Shown one piece after another: positions 8,665 through 16,737 of a DNA stretch of 64,000 nt. The notes beneath the pieces were generated by a model. The model saw only the letters and a program-made list of their open reading frames with translations. It was not told the DNA's origin and searched no databases. The stretch comes from Ruegeria atlantica. GTDB lineage: Bacteria > Pseudomonadota > Alphaproteobacteria > Rhodobacterales > Rhodobacteraceae. The first letter of the stretch is position 1, and every line of letters starts with the position of its first letter. The translations under genes and the position numbers were made by a program. The stretch is taken from the NCBI GenBank assembly GCA_013032095.1, contig WQBJ01000003.1:62001-126000 (forward strand), read 5' to 3'.

Positions 8665-9930
8665 TTAGACAAAGTCCATCATGCAGCTGCCACTGTAGGA
8701 AAACGATACGAATTCCCACTCCATTTGGTTGGCGTCCGCATCTGATGCGACCTCGGGTGCGACTGGGGTATCGTCGCACTTGTTCCAAGTCAGCCTAAAG
8801 TCGTCCTTCTCAGGTGCTTGGTAGGGATTCATTCTGAAGTCGTCGACCAGAACCAGCAAATCATTCACGAAGTCGTCGATCGCAGCAAGGAAGGCCTCGA
8901 CGTCGAAGCAATCGCCAGCTGGGTTGTTCGTTTCGGTAATTTCCGTTTCCTCGACCGGATCTTCTGTTTCGGTGACGTCGGTGTCAGGCGTTTCCTCGAC
9001 CGGTTCTTCTGTTTCGGTGACGTCGGTGTCAGGCGTTTCCTCGACCGGTTCTTCTGTTTCGGTGACGTCGGTGTCGGGTGTTTCCTCGACCGGTTCCTCG
9101 GTTTCGGTGACGTCGGTGTCGGGTGTTTCCTCGACCGGTTCCTCGGTTTCGGTGACGTCGGTGTCGGGTGTTTCCTCGACCGGTTCCTCGGTTTCGGTGA
9201 CGTCGGTGTCGGGTGTTTCCTCGACCGGTTCCTCGGTTTCGGTGACGTCGGTGTCAGGCGTTTCCTCGACCGGTTCCTCGGTTTCGGTGACGTCGGTGTC
9301 TGGAGTTTCCTCGGCTGGTTCCTCGGTTTCGGTGACGTCGGTGTCTGAAGTTTCCTCGACCGGTTCCTCGGTTTCGGTAACGTCCGTATCCGGTGTTTCC
9401 TCGACCGGTTCTTGAACCACTGGCTCTTCAGGCTCTGCGATGACGTCCGCAGGCGGTGTGGACGCGACGCCATTGTCCAGCATCACTTCCGCATCGGTAG
9501 TGGCAAAATTTTGGGTCACCATGACGGCGTCCCAGCCGTTGTATTCCCCTTCTTCGATCCCGATTCCGATATACTCATAATCGGGGTTCAGAATGTTGGC
9601 CCGATGGCCGGGGCTGTCCATAAGGCTCTGATGCAGCTGTTCGACGTCGTCACTGATGCCTTCCGGACCGCGTTCCGATTGCCAAGCGATGTTTTCACCC
9701 GACCGCCAGCTGCCGGTGAAATCAAATCCGGCATCTCGCATACGCTCGGTCGCGCTGGAACCGCCCGCCCCAGTGTGGCTGAACGTGTCCGTGTCCAGCA
9801 TCCAAGTGCTGTGATCCTCAGCCGAGTCGTTCAGTTGGGTTTCCAGTTGCAGCGGGTTCAGCCCGCGGGATGTGCGCTCTTCGTTTATCAGCGCCAGCAT
9901 TTCCTGCTCGAAAGTACTTGCAGTCGACAT
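8665..9930 (-). CDS. CAP-domain (SCP/PR-1-like) protein with a 10-copy acidic repeat
   Basis: A 421-residue acidic protein. Residues about 5-150 form a bacterial CAP domain: LALINEERTSRGLNPL, DHSTWM, SFSHTG-like DTFSHTG, SGENIA, and MDSPGHRANIL with the conserved His residues. Residues about 174-327 are ten copies of a 15-residue unit (EPVEETPDTDVTETE). The C-terminal 95 residues contain a Cys pair and end in SGSCMMDFV. I chose the ATG at 9930 because GGAG lies 7 nt upstream; the longer ORF from 9972 lacks one. There is no Sec signal peptide, so if secreted it would need a C-terminal (type I-like) signal. CAP proteins are generally extracellular, with no single assigned activity. Confidence 0.85.
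   Translation of the reverse strand: MSTASTFEQEMLALINEERTSRGLNPLQLETQLNDSAEDHSTWMLDTDTFSHTGAGGSSATERMRDAGFDFTGSWRSGENIAWQSERGPEGISDDVEQLHQSLMDSPGHRANILNPDYEYIGIGIEEGEYNGWDAVMVTQNFATTDAEVMLDNGVASTPPADVIAEPEEPVVQEPVEETPDTDVTETEEPVEETSDTDVTETEEPAEETPDTDVTETEEPVEETPDTDVTETEEPVEETPDTDVTETEEPVEETPDTDVTETEEPVEETPDTDVTETEEPVEETPDTDVTETEEPVEETPDTDVTETEEPVEETPDTDVTETEDPVEETEITETNNPAGDCFDVEAFLAAIDDFVNDLLVLVDDFRMNPYQAPEKDDFRLTWNKCDDTPVAPEVASDADANQMEWEFVSFSYSGSCMMDFV
8948..9411 (-). repeat. 45-bp direct tandem repeat, 10 copies, within the CAP gene
   Basis: The sequence GTGACGTCGGTGTC recurs every 45 bp from about 8971 to 9376 (one copy is diverged to GTAACGTCCGTATC). Each unit encodes 15 residues, so copy-number change keeps the frame. 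The central copies are nearly identical at the DNA level and the edge copies have drifted, the pattern expected from recent slippage or unequal exchange. Confidence 0.95.
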
Positions 9931-10162
9931 TTTTGTCTCCGTTTGAGTGGTCGTCTGAATAGACTGGGCCAATTACAGGGGACACGGAAAAAACGGATAG
10001 GCCAGTAGTACTTTTGAGCGAATTTCAGCAGGTGCGTGCTACCGATACGAGATTCGTTGCGCTGCAAAACGCCGGTCAAAATGCTGCTGAGTCGAAATTG
10101 GCAGGTTGTCGCCGATCACTATGGCCGATTCGGCGAAATACAACCGGTGTTTGAAACGACAA
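9931..10162. other. Intergenic stretch without a supported gene
   Basis: About 230 bp between the start of the CAP gene and the rpsU terminator. Open frames here are shadows that run on into rpsU antisense. It should hold the CAP promoter; no clear -35/-10 pair or operator stood out. Confidence 0.6.
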
Positions 10163-10186
10163 ACCCCCGGGCGGGGCCTCGGGGGT
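10163..10186 (-). terminator. Intrinsic terminator of rpsU
   Basis: ACCCCCG (10163-10169) pairs with CGGGGGT (10180-10186). On the minus strand the stem is followed by TTTGTCGTTTC, 38 bp after the rpsU stop. Confidence 0.75.
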
Positions 10187-10224
10187 CGTCAAATAGTGTC
10201 ATCCAAAGCTGGACGAGGCGGGTC

Positions 10225-10431
10225 TTAGAGCAGACCTTCGCGCTGGGCTTTCTTGCGTGCCAGTTTACGGGCACGGCGGATCGCTTCAGCTTTCTCGCGC
10301 GCTTTTTTCTCGGACGGTTTCTCGAAATGTTGCTTCAGCTTCATTTCACGGAACACGCCTTCGCGCTGCAGCTTTTTCTTCAGGGCACGAAGCGCCTGAT
10401 CGACGTTATTGTCGCGAACACTAACCTGCAT
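10225..10431 (-). CDS. rpsU: 30S ribosomal protein S21
   Basis: A 68-residue, very basic ribosomal protein of the small subunit, involved in initiation on the 30S particle. It opens with [20 protein letters not shown] and continues with the typical Arg/Lys-rich helices ([25 protein letters not shown]). The ATG at 10431 has AAAGGTGGTG 8 nt upstream. It is transcribed alone, divergent from the COQ9 gene, with a strong terminator. Confidence 0.97.
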   Translation of the reverse strand: MQVSVRDNNVDQALRALKKKLQREGVFREMKLKQHFEKPSEKKAREKAEAIRRARKLARKKAQREGLL

Positions 10432-10542
10432 GTGGTTGTCACCACCTTTCTAGATAGAGTTGCAAGGAAATTGCAGGAATTGGCCGTATAGCAAAGCCGG
10501 TCTATCTTGTCTAGTACTGGGTCCGAGAACCGGAGAACCGCC

Positions 10543-11235
10543 ATGACCGTTACCTATGAAGATGCAAAACAACAACTTTTGGACGCGATTCTGATCCACG
10601 TGCCCTTCGATGGCTGGTCTGAGGCGAGCTTTCGTGCCGCCATCACCGATTGCGATATGGATGACGGTCTGGCGCGGGCGATCTGCCCGCGTGGTGCGGT
10701 TGATCTGGCGCTGGCCTTTCATGCGCGCGGTGATGCCGAGATGGTAGAACGCTTGAAGTCCACAGATCTGAGTGAGCTGAAATTCCGCGACCGTGTTGCC
10801 GCGGCCGTCCGGTTCCGGCTTGAGGCTGTGTCGGACAAGGAATTGGTGCGCCGAGGGATGACGCTGTTTTCTCTGCCTACCCACGCGGCGGACGGGGCAA
10901 AGGCGTTGTGGCAGACCTGCGATCTGATCTGGGATACACTCGGCGATACTTCGGATGACGTGAATTGGTACACCAAACGCGCGACATTGTCTGGGGTCTA
11001 TTCCTCGACCCTGTTGTTCTGGTTGGGCGATGAATCTCCTGATCATGAAAAAACGTGGGAGTTTCTGGATCGCCGCATCGACAATGTGATGCAGATCGAA
11101 AAGCTCAAGGCGCAAGTGAACGACAATCCGCTATTCAAACCGTTCCTTGCGATGCCGAACTGGTTCGCCAAGCAGGTGAAGCCACCGATGAAAATGCGCG
11201 CCGATCTGCCCGGTATGCTGAACTCGCGCAAGTAA
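10543..11235 (+). CDS. COQ9 family protein (ubiquinone biosynthesis accessory)
   Basis: A 230-residue relative of mitochondrial COQ9, a TetR-fold lipid-binding protein that presents ubiquinone intermediates to the COQ7 hydroxylase. Visible family features are the N-terminal LLDAILIHVPFDGWSEASFRAA, the central DVNWYTKRATLSGVYSSTLLFWLGD block and a C-terminal amphipathic helix around DRRIDNVMQIEKLK. The ATG at 10543 has GGAG 7 nt upstream and matches the family start; the ORF opens earlier at 10507. Its presence fits a respiratory alphaproteobacterium. A quinone-oxidoreductase-type gene follows after 55 bp, possibly in the same transcript. Confidence 0.9.
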   Translation: MTVTYEDAKQQLLDAILIHVPFDGWSEASFRAAITDCDMDDGLARAICPRGAVDLALAFHARGDAEMVERLKSTDLSELKFRDRVAAAVRFRLEAVSDKELVRRGMTLFSLPTHAADGAKALWQTCDLIWDTLGDTSDDVNWYTKRATLSGVYSSTLLFWLGDESPDHEKTWEFLDRRIDNVMQIEKLKAQVNDNPLFKPFLAMPNWFAKQVKPPMKMRADLPGMLNSRK

Positions 11236-11290
11236 GCATCTGGGCCTTTCGATTTTTGCCTGCTAGGCATTGGGCAAAGGAGATTTGCCC

Positions 11291-12277
11291 ATGAACCAGA
11301 TGATGCGTGCCGTAGAAATCTCGCAGCCCGGCGGCCCGGATGTTCTGCAACTGACCGAACGCCCGGTGCCCGAGCCGCAAAACGGCCAGGTGATCCTCAA
11401 GGTGGCCTACGCGGGCGTGAATCGCCCCGACGCGTTGCAACGGGCCGGGGCTTACGACCCGCCTCCGGGCGCCAGCGATCTGCCGGGGCTTGAGGCGTCG
11501 GGCGAGGTCGTGGCCGTCGGCGCGGGTGTCGAGGGCCTTTCGGTCGGCGATCAGGTTTGCGCGCTGCTGCCCGGTGGCGGATATGCGGAATACGTAGCCA
11601 CCCCCGCCGCACATTGCCTGCCGGTTCCGACTGGAATGGGAATGAAAGAGGCCGCCTGCCTACCCGAAACCTTCTTTACCGTCTGGTCCAACGTCTTTAT
11701 GCGCGGCGGGCTGAAGGCCGGAGAGCGGTTTCTGGTCCATGGCGGCTCCAGCGGCATTGGTACCACGGCGATCCAGCTGGCCCATGCCTTTGGCGCCCGG
11801 GTCTTTGCCACCGCCGGATCAGATGAGAAATGCGAGGCCTGCGTCAAGCTGGGCGCCGAGCGGGTGATCAACTACCACGATGAGGATTTTGTCGGCGTCA
11901 TGCGGGCCGAAGGCGGCGCAAACTTGATCCTTGATATGGTGGGCGGCGATTATATCCCCCGCAACGTCAAAACGCTGGCCGAGGATGGCCGTCTGGTGCA
12001 GATCGCCTTTCTGCAAGGTCCGAAGGTCGAGCTGAACTTTGCCCTGATGATGGTCAAACGCCTGACCCTGACCGGCAGCACCCTGCGTCCGCAAAGCGAT
12101 CTGGCCAAGGCGAAGATCGCTCAGGAACTGCGTGAGGCGGTCTGGCCGTTGCTGGAGGCTGGGAGGGTGGCCCCCGTCATGGACAGCGAGTTCGATCTGG
12201 CAGAGGCGTCCGCGGCGCATGCGCGGATGGAAAGCTCTGGCCATATTGGCAAGATCGTCCTGAAGGTCTCAGGTTAA
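11291..12277 (+). CDS. NAD(P)H quinone oxidoreductase, PIG3/zinc-independent MDR family
   Basis: A 328-residue medium-chain dehydrogenase/reductase without zinc ligands. It has the N-terminal GroES-like domain (GVNRPDALQRAGAYDPPPGASDLPGLEASG) and the Rossmann nucleotide-binding motif VHGGSSGIGTTAIQLA (about residues 145-160). The sequence most resembles the PIG3-type NADPH quinone oxidoreductase group (MRAVEISQPGGPDVLQL start). AAGGAG lies 8 nt before the ATG at 11291. It probably reduces quinones or enones; the true substrate cannot be read from the sequence. A second, distinct MDR gene lies at 13362. Confidence 0.88.
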   Translation: MNQMMRAVEISQPGGPDVLQLTERPVPEPQNGQVILKVAYAGVNRPDALQRAGAYDPPPGASDLPGLEASGEVVAVGAGVEGLSVGDQVCALLPGGGYAEYVATPAAHCLPVPTGMGMKEAACLPETFFTVWSNVFMRGGLKAGERFLVHGGSSGIGTTAIQLAHAFGARVFATAGSDEKCEACVKLGAERVINYHDEDFVGVMRAEGGANLILDMVGGDYIPRNVKTLAEDGRLVQIAFLQGPKVELNFALMMVKRLTLTGSTLRPQSDLAKAKIAQELREAVWPLLEAGRVAPVMDSEFDLAEASAAHARMESSGHIGKIVLKVSG

Positions 12278-12284
12278 CACGGTC

Positions 12285-12304
12285 GCGCGGGGTAAGCCCC
12301 GCGC
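12285..12304. terminator. Hairpin between convergent quinone oxidoreductase and DUF2189 genes
   Basis: GCGCGGGG (12285-12292) pairs with CCCCGCGC (12297-12304) over a TAAG loop. No T-tract follows, so this is a likely but not certain terminator. Confidence 0.5.
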
Positions 12305-12311
12305 CAGCCCG

Positions 12312-13169
12312 TCAGGCGACGGCCCGGCGATACAGATGCCATGTGGCGTGGCCAAGAACCGGCATCACAACGATCAGTCCAAGCAGCATCGGTATCGAGC
12401 CGATGACCAGCAGCGAAGCGACGCTGAAACCCCAGGCCAGAATGACGCCGGGATTGTGCCGTAGCACCCGCACCGAGGTCACAACCGCCACCGGTAGCCC
12501 CACCTTGCGGTCCAGCAGCAACGGAAAACTGACCACGCTGATCGCCAGCGCGACCAGAGCAAACAGGAATCCAACAGCGTTGCCAAAGATGATCATCGTC
12601 CACCCAGCTCCGGTGGTGAAGACTTGCGTGACGAACGCGCCAATGGATGTGGGCAGATCAGGGCCTAATGTGTGGACATAGATGCTCTGCGCGACCATCA
12701 GCCAGATCAGCAGCCACATGACCAAATAGAAGCCCAGCATCAGAATCGCTCCGAATGAGGGTGACCGGAACACGCCAAACGCGTCCAGCCAGTGAACATC
12801 GCCGCCTTGTTCGCGTTTGCGGCTGATCTCGTACAATCCCACTGCAGCGACTGGGCCAATCAGGGCAAAGCCCAATATCAGAGGCGCCAACAGCGGCACC
12901 ATGTTTCGGTTCAGACCGAAGCCGAACATCAGCAACCCCGCTATGGGGTAGATCAGTACGATGAATATGGCATCGGCCCGGGTTTCCAGAAAATCGTTAT
13001 ACCCCGCCCGCAAACAGGCTTTCAGGTCCTGCATCGTTAGGGTCTGCACCACCGGCAGGTGGCGCGTATCCGCGCTGCCGATGCGGTTGACGCTTTCTGC
13101 TATGTGATCGCCGGTCGCACTGATGTTTTGAGCGGCCCAGCTGATCGGATTTCCAATCGTTTTGGCCAT
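12312..13169 (-). CDS. DUF2189 domain-containing integral membrane protein
   Basis: A 285-residue membrane protein with about six TM helices (about residues 65-85, 93-115, 140-165, 185-210, 225-240 and 250-270). It matches the DUF2189 family common in alphaproteobacteria (MAKTIGNPISWAAQ start, DLKACLRAGYNDFLETRADAIF, DLP/VGLPVAVVTS). The function is unknown. The ATG at 13169 has a GGGAGAGGAG tract upstream; the ORF extends further to 13253 without support. It is divergent from the qor gene at 13362. Confidence 0.82.
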   Translation of the reverse strand: MAKTIGNPISWAAQNISATGDHIAESVNRIGSADTRHLPVVQTLTMQDLKACLRAGYNDFLETRADAIFIVLIYPIAGLLMFGFGLNRNMVPLLAPLILGFALIGPVAAVGLYEISRKREQGGDVHWLDAFGVFRSPSFGAILMLGFYLVMWLLIWLMVAQSIYVHTLGPDLPTSIGAFVTQVFTTGAGWTMIIFGNAVGFLFALVALAISVVSFPLLLDRKVGLPVAVVTSVRVLRHNPGVILAWGFSVASLLVIGSIPMLLGLIVVMPVLGHATWHLYRRAVA

Positions 13170-13361
13170 CTTTCTCCTCTCCCTTTGCGTATCAGCGCAG
13201 CAGAGTGAATCCGGCATCGGTTGCCCTTGGCCGGACCAGCCGGCAACGCCCAACCGTTAGTATAGCACATTTTTTCACCTTGCGGTTGCGCGATGCGGTT
13301 TTGTGCCGATTGCCCTTATTTTCAGGCGTGTTAGCTTGGCCTCAGGCAACAGGAGGTCAGC

Positions 13362-14345
13362 ATGCAGCAAACGGCAAGAACCGTCGTCATTCACGAACAC
13401 GGCGGCCCCGAAGTTCTGAAGATCGAAGACCGCCCCGTAGGCGATCCCGGCCCCGGAGAGGTCCGCATTCGCCATCACGCCTGCGGGCTGAATTTTATTG
13501 ATGTCTATCAACGCACGGGGCTCTATCCACTGAGCCTACCGCACCCATTGGGTATGGAAGCTGCCGGCGTGATCGAAGCTGTCGGCGAAGGCGTGACCCA
13601 TCTTGAGCCCGGTCAGCGCGCGGCCTATGCCACTGCGCCCGCCGGGGCTTATTCGGAAGCGCGTGTAATGAGTGCGGCACAGGTGTGCCCGTTGCCCGAC
13701 GGTATTTCCTACGATGCGGCGGCGGCAATGATGCTCAAGGGGATGACGGTCGAATATCTGTTCCACCGCACTACGCCCTTGAAACGCGGCGATACCGTCT
13801 TGTTTCATGCGGCCGCCGGCGGAGTGGGGTTGATTGCCTGCCAGTGGGCCAAATCCGAGGGGATTACCCTGATCGGCACTGCTGGTACCGATGAAAAATG
13901 CAGCTTGGCGCAATTCAATGGCGCAGCCCACTGCATCAACTATCGTAAAGAGAACTTTGCTGAAAAGGTGGCTGAGATCACCGGCGGCAAGGGAGTGGAT
14001 GTTGTGATGGACTCGATCGGAGCGGACACGTTCAACGGGTCGTTGGACTGCCTGAAACCACTGGGGATGATGATTTCTTTTGGCAATGCCTCAGGGCCGG
14101 TTCCGCTTATGGATCTCGCAATTCTGGCAAAGAAGGGCTCGCTAAAAATCACACGGCCAACGCTCTTCACTCATATTGCCGATCATGCCGCCTGCCAGGC
14201 AATGGCCCGGCGTCTGTGCGGCAAGGTTGAAGGTGGAGAGGTCAAAATTCACATCGACCAGCGGTTTCCGTTGGATCAGGTGGCTGAAGCCCACCGCGCC
14301 CTTGAGGCACGTCAGACCACGGGTAGTACGGTGCTGGAGTTGTAA
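13362..14345 (+). CDS. Quinone oxidoreductase, zeta-crystallin type
   Basis: A 327-residue NADPH:quinone reductase of the MDR superfamily that is closer to E. coli QorA than the neighbouring 11291 gene. The GroES-like domain has GLNFIDVYQRTGLYPL; the Rossmann motif is FHAAAGGVGLIACQWAK (about residues 147-163). The C-terminus has the common HRALEARQTTGSTVLEL ending. No zinc ligands are visible. AGGAGG lies 5 nt before the ATG. It is expected to be soluble and NADPH-dependent, reducing quinones by one or two electrons. Confidence 0.9.
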   Translation: MQQTARTVVIHEHGGPEVLKIEDRPVGDPGPGEVRIRHHACGLNFIDVYQRTGLYPLSLPHPLGMEAAGVIEAVGEGVTHLEPGQRAAYATAPAGAYSEARVMSAAQVCPLPDGISYDAAAAMMLKGMTVEYLFHRTTPLKRGDTVLFHAAAGGVGLIACQWAKSEGITLIGTAGTDEKCSLAQFNGAAHCINYRKENFAEKVAEITGGKGVDVVMDSIGADTFNGSLDCLKPLGMMISFGNASGPVPLMDLAILAKKGSLKITRPTLFTHIADHAACQAMARRLCGKVEGGEVKIHIDQRFPLDQVAEAHRALEARQTTGSTVLEL

Positions 14346-14354
14346 AACACGTCA

Positions 14355-14379
14355 GGCCCGGCGCGAAATCCGCCGGGCC
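14355..14379. terminator. Bidirectional terminator between qor and outer-membrane gene
   Basis: GGCCCGGCG (14355-14363) pairs with CGCCGGGCC (14371-14379) around a 7-nt loop in the 49-bp convergent gap. Confidence 0.65.
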
Positions 14380-14394
14380 AATCTTCGCAAGGTG

Positions 14395-14928
14395 TCAGAA
14401 CCGATAGGCTGCGCGGAACTGAATGGTTGTCGCATCCACGTCAATGCCGGTCGAATTGAAATTGTTGAACTCGTGATACAGGATTTCGCCACCGACGCTG
14501 ATATTCGGGGCAACGATCTGTTCGTAGCCTGCGCCGATGAACCAGCCGTTATCGCTGCCAAGATTGTCGGTTCCGGCCTCGGCGTAGCCGCCGACTGCGT
14601 ACAGCAGGCCCTCCGGGATCACGTTGTAACCCGCCCGCGCCTTGATGCGCCAAACGTCCTCGACCTCGACTCCTGGAGCCAGGTCGATACCGGTCCAGTC
14701 ATAGTCAAAGCCGCCGCCAACGACCCAGTCACCCAGATCATAGTCATATCCAAGGATGATACCGCCGATGGTTCCGGAGCCATCCACACCCGAGATATTA
14801 GTGTCGATATCGGCGTAACCAATCTGGCCACCGCCGTAGAATCCGGTCCAATCGCCCGAGGATTGTGCCATCGCCGAGCCCGCCGCTAGGGTTGCGATAG
14901 CGGAAGCTAGAAGAAATTTACCTGTCAT
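14395..14928 (-). CDS. Outer-membrane beta-barrel protein (small porin-like/OmpA-barrel type)
   Basis: A 177-residue exported protein. The N-terminal 21 residues form a Sec signal (MTGKFLLASAIATLAAGSAMA, cut before QSSGDW). The mature part is a run of alternating short strands with Gly/Tyr/Trp-rich turns (WTGFYGGGQIGYAD, GGIILGYDYDLGDWVVGGGFDYDW) and ends in AAYRF, with the terminal Phe typical of BAM substrates. This is an eight-stranded barrel by length. The ATG at 14928 has AAAGG upstream; the longer ORF to 14994 is not needed. No specific function can be assigned. Confidence 0.85.
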   Translation of the reverse strand: MTGKFLLASAIATLAAGSAMAQSSGDWTGFYGGGQIGYADIDTNISGVDGSGTIGGIILGYDYDLGDWVVGGGFDYDWTGIDLAPGVEVEDVWRIKARAGYNVIPEGLLYAVGGYAEAGTDNLGSDNGWFIGAGYEQIVAPNISVGGEILYHEFNNFNSTGIDVDATTIQFRAAYRF

Positions 14929-15149
14929 TGCGTAACCTTTCGTTCGAATGGGTCTACTGCAGTTTTGTGCTGCTCTTTCGTCTCTATTGTTCACTACGGC
15001 CCGGTCTCACGACCGGATCACAGTTCGTTTGCACATTCCGACCCGAAGGAAAGCGCCACGGTTGTGTTATGTGGCGGGGTTGGTCCGTTAAAACCGAACA
15101 CGTTGTTTGATGAAGATGTAGGATTGCTACAGGGGCGTTTCAAACGACA

Positions 15150-15177
15150 ATCGGCGGTAGAGTGATCTACCGCCGAT
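15150..15177 (-). terminator. Intrinsic terminator of the YHS gene
   Basis: An 11-bp perfect stem (15150-15160 with 15167-15177, 6-nt loop), followed on the minus strand by TGTCGTTTG, 22 bp after the stop. Confidence 0.7.
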
Positions 15178-15198
15178 CTGAGAGTTCCTGTCAGCGAA

Positions 15199-15672
15199 TT
15201 ATTGCTGCAGCTCTGCCGGAGTTTTGTCGGCAATGGTTTCCCAGTTGGTGCTGGCCTGCTCGATAAAGCCGGGGATGTCGTCTTCCCAGCGTTCCTGAAT
15301 GTCCTGTGACAGGTTCAGGTAAAGCTTGTTGTCGACGATTTTCCAGTAGGTCGGGTCGCCGTCGAACTTGAAGCCCATCGCCGCGCCGAATGCACAATAG
15401 CCACCGTATGCAGGCAGGTATGCTTCCGGGTTCGCTTCGAAGGCTGCTTTGTTCTCTTCATTGGCAAAGCGGTACAGCGCTTCGTTGTGCAACGCGGTGA
15501 TACGGTAGTCGCCTTTGGTCGGCTCACCTGCGGTGAAGTAGGCGACCGGGTCATAGCCCTGCATTGCCAGACCGGTCGAGCTTGCGTTCAGTTCGACGCC
15601 TGCAGCCAGGGCCGAGCTTGCGATTGCAACAGACAGCGCTACGCCGCCCAGAATGGATTTGAACTTGTTCAT
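15199..15672 (-). CDS. Periplasmic YHS domain-containing protein
   Basis: A 157-residue protein with a Sec signal peptide (residues 1-24, ending SSALAAG) and a YHS domain (about residues 33-85). It has GYDPVAYFTAGEPTKGD, then YRFANEENKAAFEANPEAYLPAYGGYCAFG. In the family the YGGYC segment can carry Cys or, in some members, selenocysteine; here it is Cys. YHS domains are thought to bind metal, often copper, but the role of this exported group is not established. The ATG at 15672 follows AAAGGTG at 6 nt. Confidence 0.85.
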   Translation of the reverse strand: MNKFKSILGGVALSVAIASSALAAGVELNASSTGLAMQGYDPVAYFTAGEPTKGDYRITALHNEALYRFANEENKAAFEANPEAYLPAYGGYCAFGAAMGFKFDGDPTYWKIVDNKLYLNLSQDIQERWEDDIPGFIEQASTNWETIADKTPAELQQ

Positions 15673-15824
15673 GGTTTCACCTTTCGTGAACTGAGACACC
15701 TCAGGACGCTGAAATTGCGCATTGGTACCCCTTGGATTTTGTCATGTACGGTCGGTAATTGACCGGCACGCAACCAAGCTGGGAAGCCACCCATTCACGT
15801 TCAAAGCAATCAATTGTGATTGTG

Positions 15825-15843
15825 CAGAGGCAAAGAGCCTCTG
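15825..15843 (-). terminator. Possible terminator of the pyrB-plsY run
   Basis: CAGAGGC (15825-15831) pairs with GCCTCTG (15837-15843) just after the last gene of the operon. No T-tract follows on the minus strand, so support is weak. Confidence 0.35.
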
Positions 15844-15859
15844 TTCAAATACGCGCAGA

Positions 15860-16135
15860 TCAGCGGTGCGGATCGGGCACGAAGCCAAGCACGAATTCCA
15901 CCACTTTTTCCGCAGGCATCTCGCAAGGGCGCAGCAGCGCGCCGCTGCTGCGGGTTAGATAGAGGTTCAGGCTGATGTAATCGCCGCCGCCTAGCTCATG
16001 TGCCACCAGCTTGTGGGATTTGCGCCCGGCCAGCTCAATACGGCTGACGACATAACGTCTGCCATGGCTGCGACCGGTGGATAATCCCGGCGGGATGGCC
16101 AAAAACGCGGTTAGAAAAGCGTCCGAGACGCTCAA
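15860..16135 (-). CDS. Small conserved-looking protein, translationally coupled to plsY
   Basis: A 91-residue protein of unknown function and no recognised domain, with central strands around RYVVSRIELAGRKSHKLV and GGDYISLNLYLT and a C-terminal CEMPAEKVVEFVLGF. It starts with TTG at 16135, whose TTGA overlaps the plsY stop, so translation is probably coupled. Codon choice looks like that of its neighbours. It has no signal peptide or TM helix. Confidence 0.6.
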   Translation of the reverse strand: MSVSDAFLTAFLAIPPGLSTGRSHGRRYVVSRIELAGRKSHKLVAHELGGGDYISLNLYLTRSSGALLRPCEMPAEKVVEFVLGFVPDPHR

Positions 16136-16737
16136 GACTGGCCGATCTTGGGTTCAGTCCCGGCCTTGATCCGCGCCAGATTGGCACTGTGGCGCCAAAA
16201 AACCAGCAGGGTCAGGACAATGCTCAGCGCGAAGGTTGAGCTATCTGTCAACACCAGCACCCAGACAACCGACATCGCGGCCGCCATCAATGCGCCCAGC
16301 GAGGATATCCGCCAGATCGCCGCTGCGACCAACCAGGTCAGACAGCACGCCACGCCCACGCGCCAGTCCAGCGCCAGCCACAAGCCCAGAAAGGTGGCCA
16401 CGCCCTTGCCGCCCTTGAAGCCCAGCCAGACCGGAAAGCAATGCCCCAGAAACGTAGCCAATGCGGCGATCTGAGCGGCGTCTTCTCCGGCCAAGGCGCG
16501 GGCAAGCAGCACAGCCAGTGCGCCTTTGGCAGCATCGAAGATCAGCGTCAGTGCGGCAGCGGCCTTGTTGCCGGTGCGCAGAACATTGGTAGCGCCGATA
16601 TTGCCGGACCCGATATTGCGCAGATTACCCAGCCCCATGACCTTGGCGATGATCATGCCAAAGGGGATCGACCCCATCAGATAGCCAAGCGCGGCCCAGA
16701 GGATTAACTGGGTCATCGAACTGTCAAAGGGGGGCAT
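16132..16737 (-). CDS. plsY: Glycerol-3-phosphate acyltransferase PlsY
   Basis: An inner-membrane enzyme that acylates sn-glycerol 3-phosphate with acyl-phosphate, the first committed step of phospholipid synthesis (with PlsX). It has 201 residues, about five to seven TM helices, and the three PlsY signatures: GSIPFG, GSGNIGATNVLR (about residues 42-53) and GHCFPVWLGFKGGKGVAT. The ATG at 16737 shares one base with the pyrC' stop (TGATG). A TTG one codon upstream is less likely. It sits near the end of a run of seven overlapping genes headed by pyrB. Confidence 0.95.
   Translation of the reverse strand: MPPFDSSMTQLILWAALGYLMGSIPFGMIIAKVMGLGNLRNIGSGNIGATNVLRTGNKAAAALTLIFDAAKGALAVLLARALAGEDAAQIAALATFLGHCFPVWLGFKGGKGVATFLGLWLALDWRVGVACCLTWLVAAAIWRISSLGALMAAAMSVVWVLVLTDSSTFALSIVLTLLVFWRHSANLARIKAGTEPKIGQS

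Noticed and set aside
8948-9411. CRISPR-like array
   Set aside because: The 45-bp units are directly adjacent with no unique spacers and are coding, so this is a protein tandem repeat.
8818-9473. Long open frames on both strands through the CAP-gene repeat (repetitive VSGVSSTGSSVSVTS-type and Arg/Pro-rich translations)
   Set aside because: They arise because a 45-bp repeat is in frame on every strand; they have no ribosome binding site and the minus-strand CAP frame explains the region.
10036-10491. Plus-strand 151-codon ORF
   Set aside because: It runs antisense through rpsU and its terminator; rpsU is certain.
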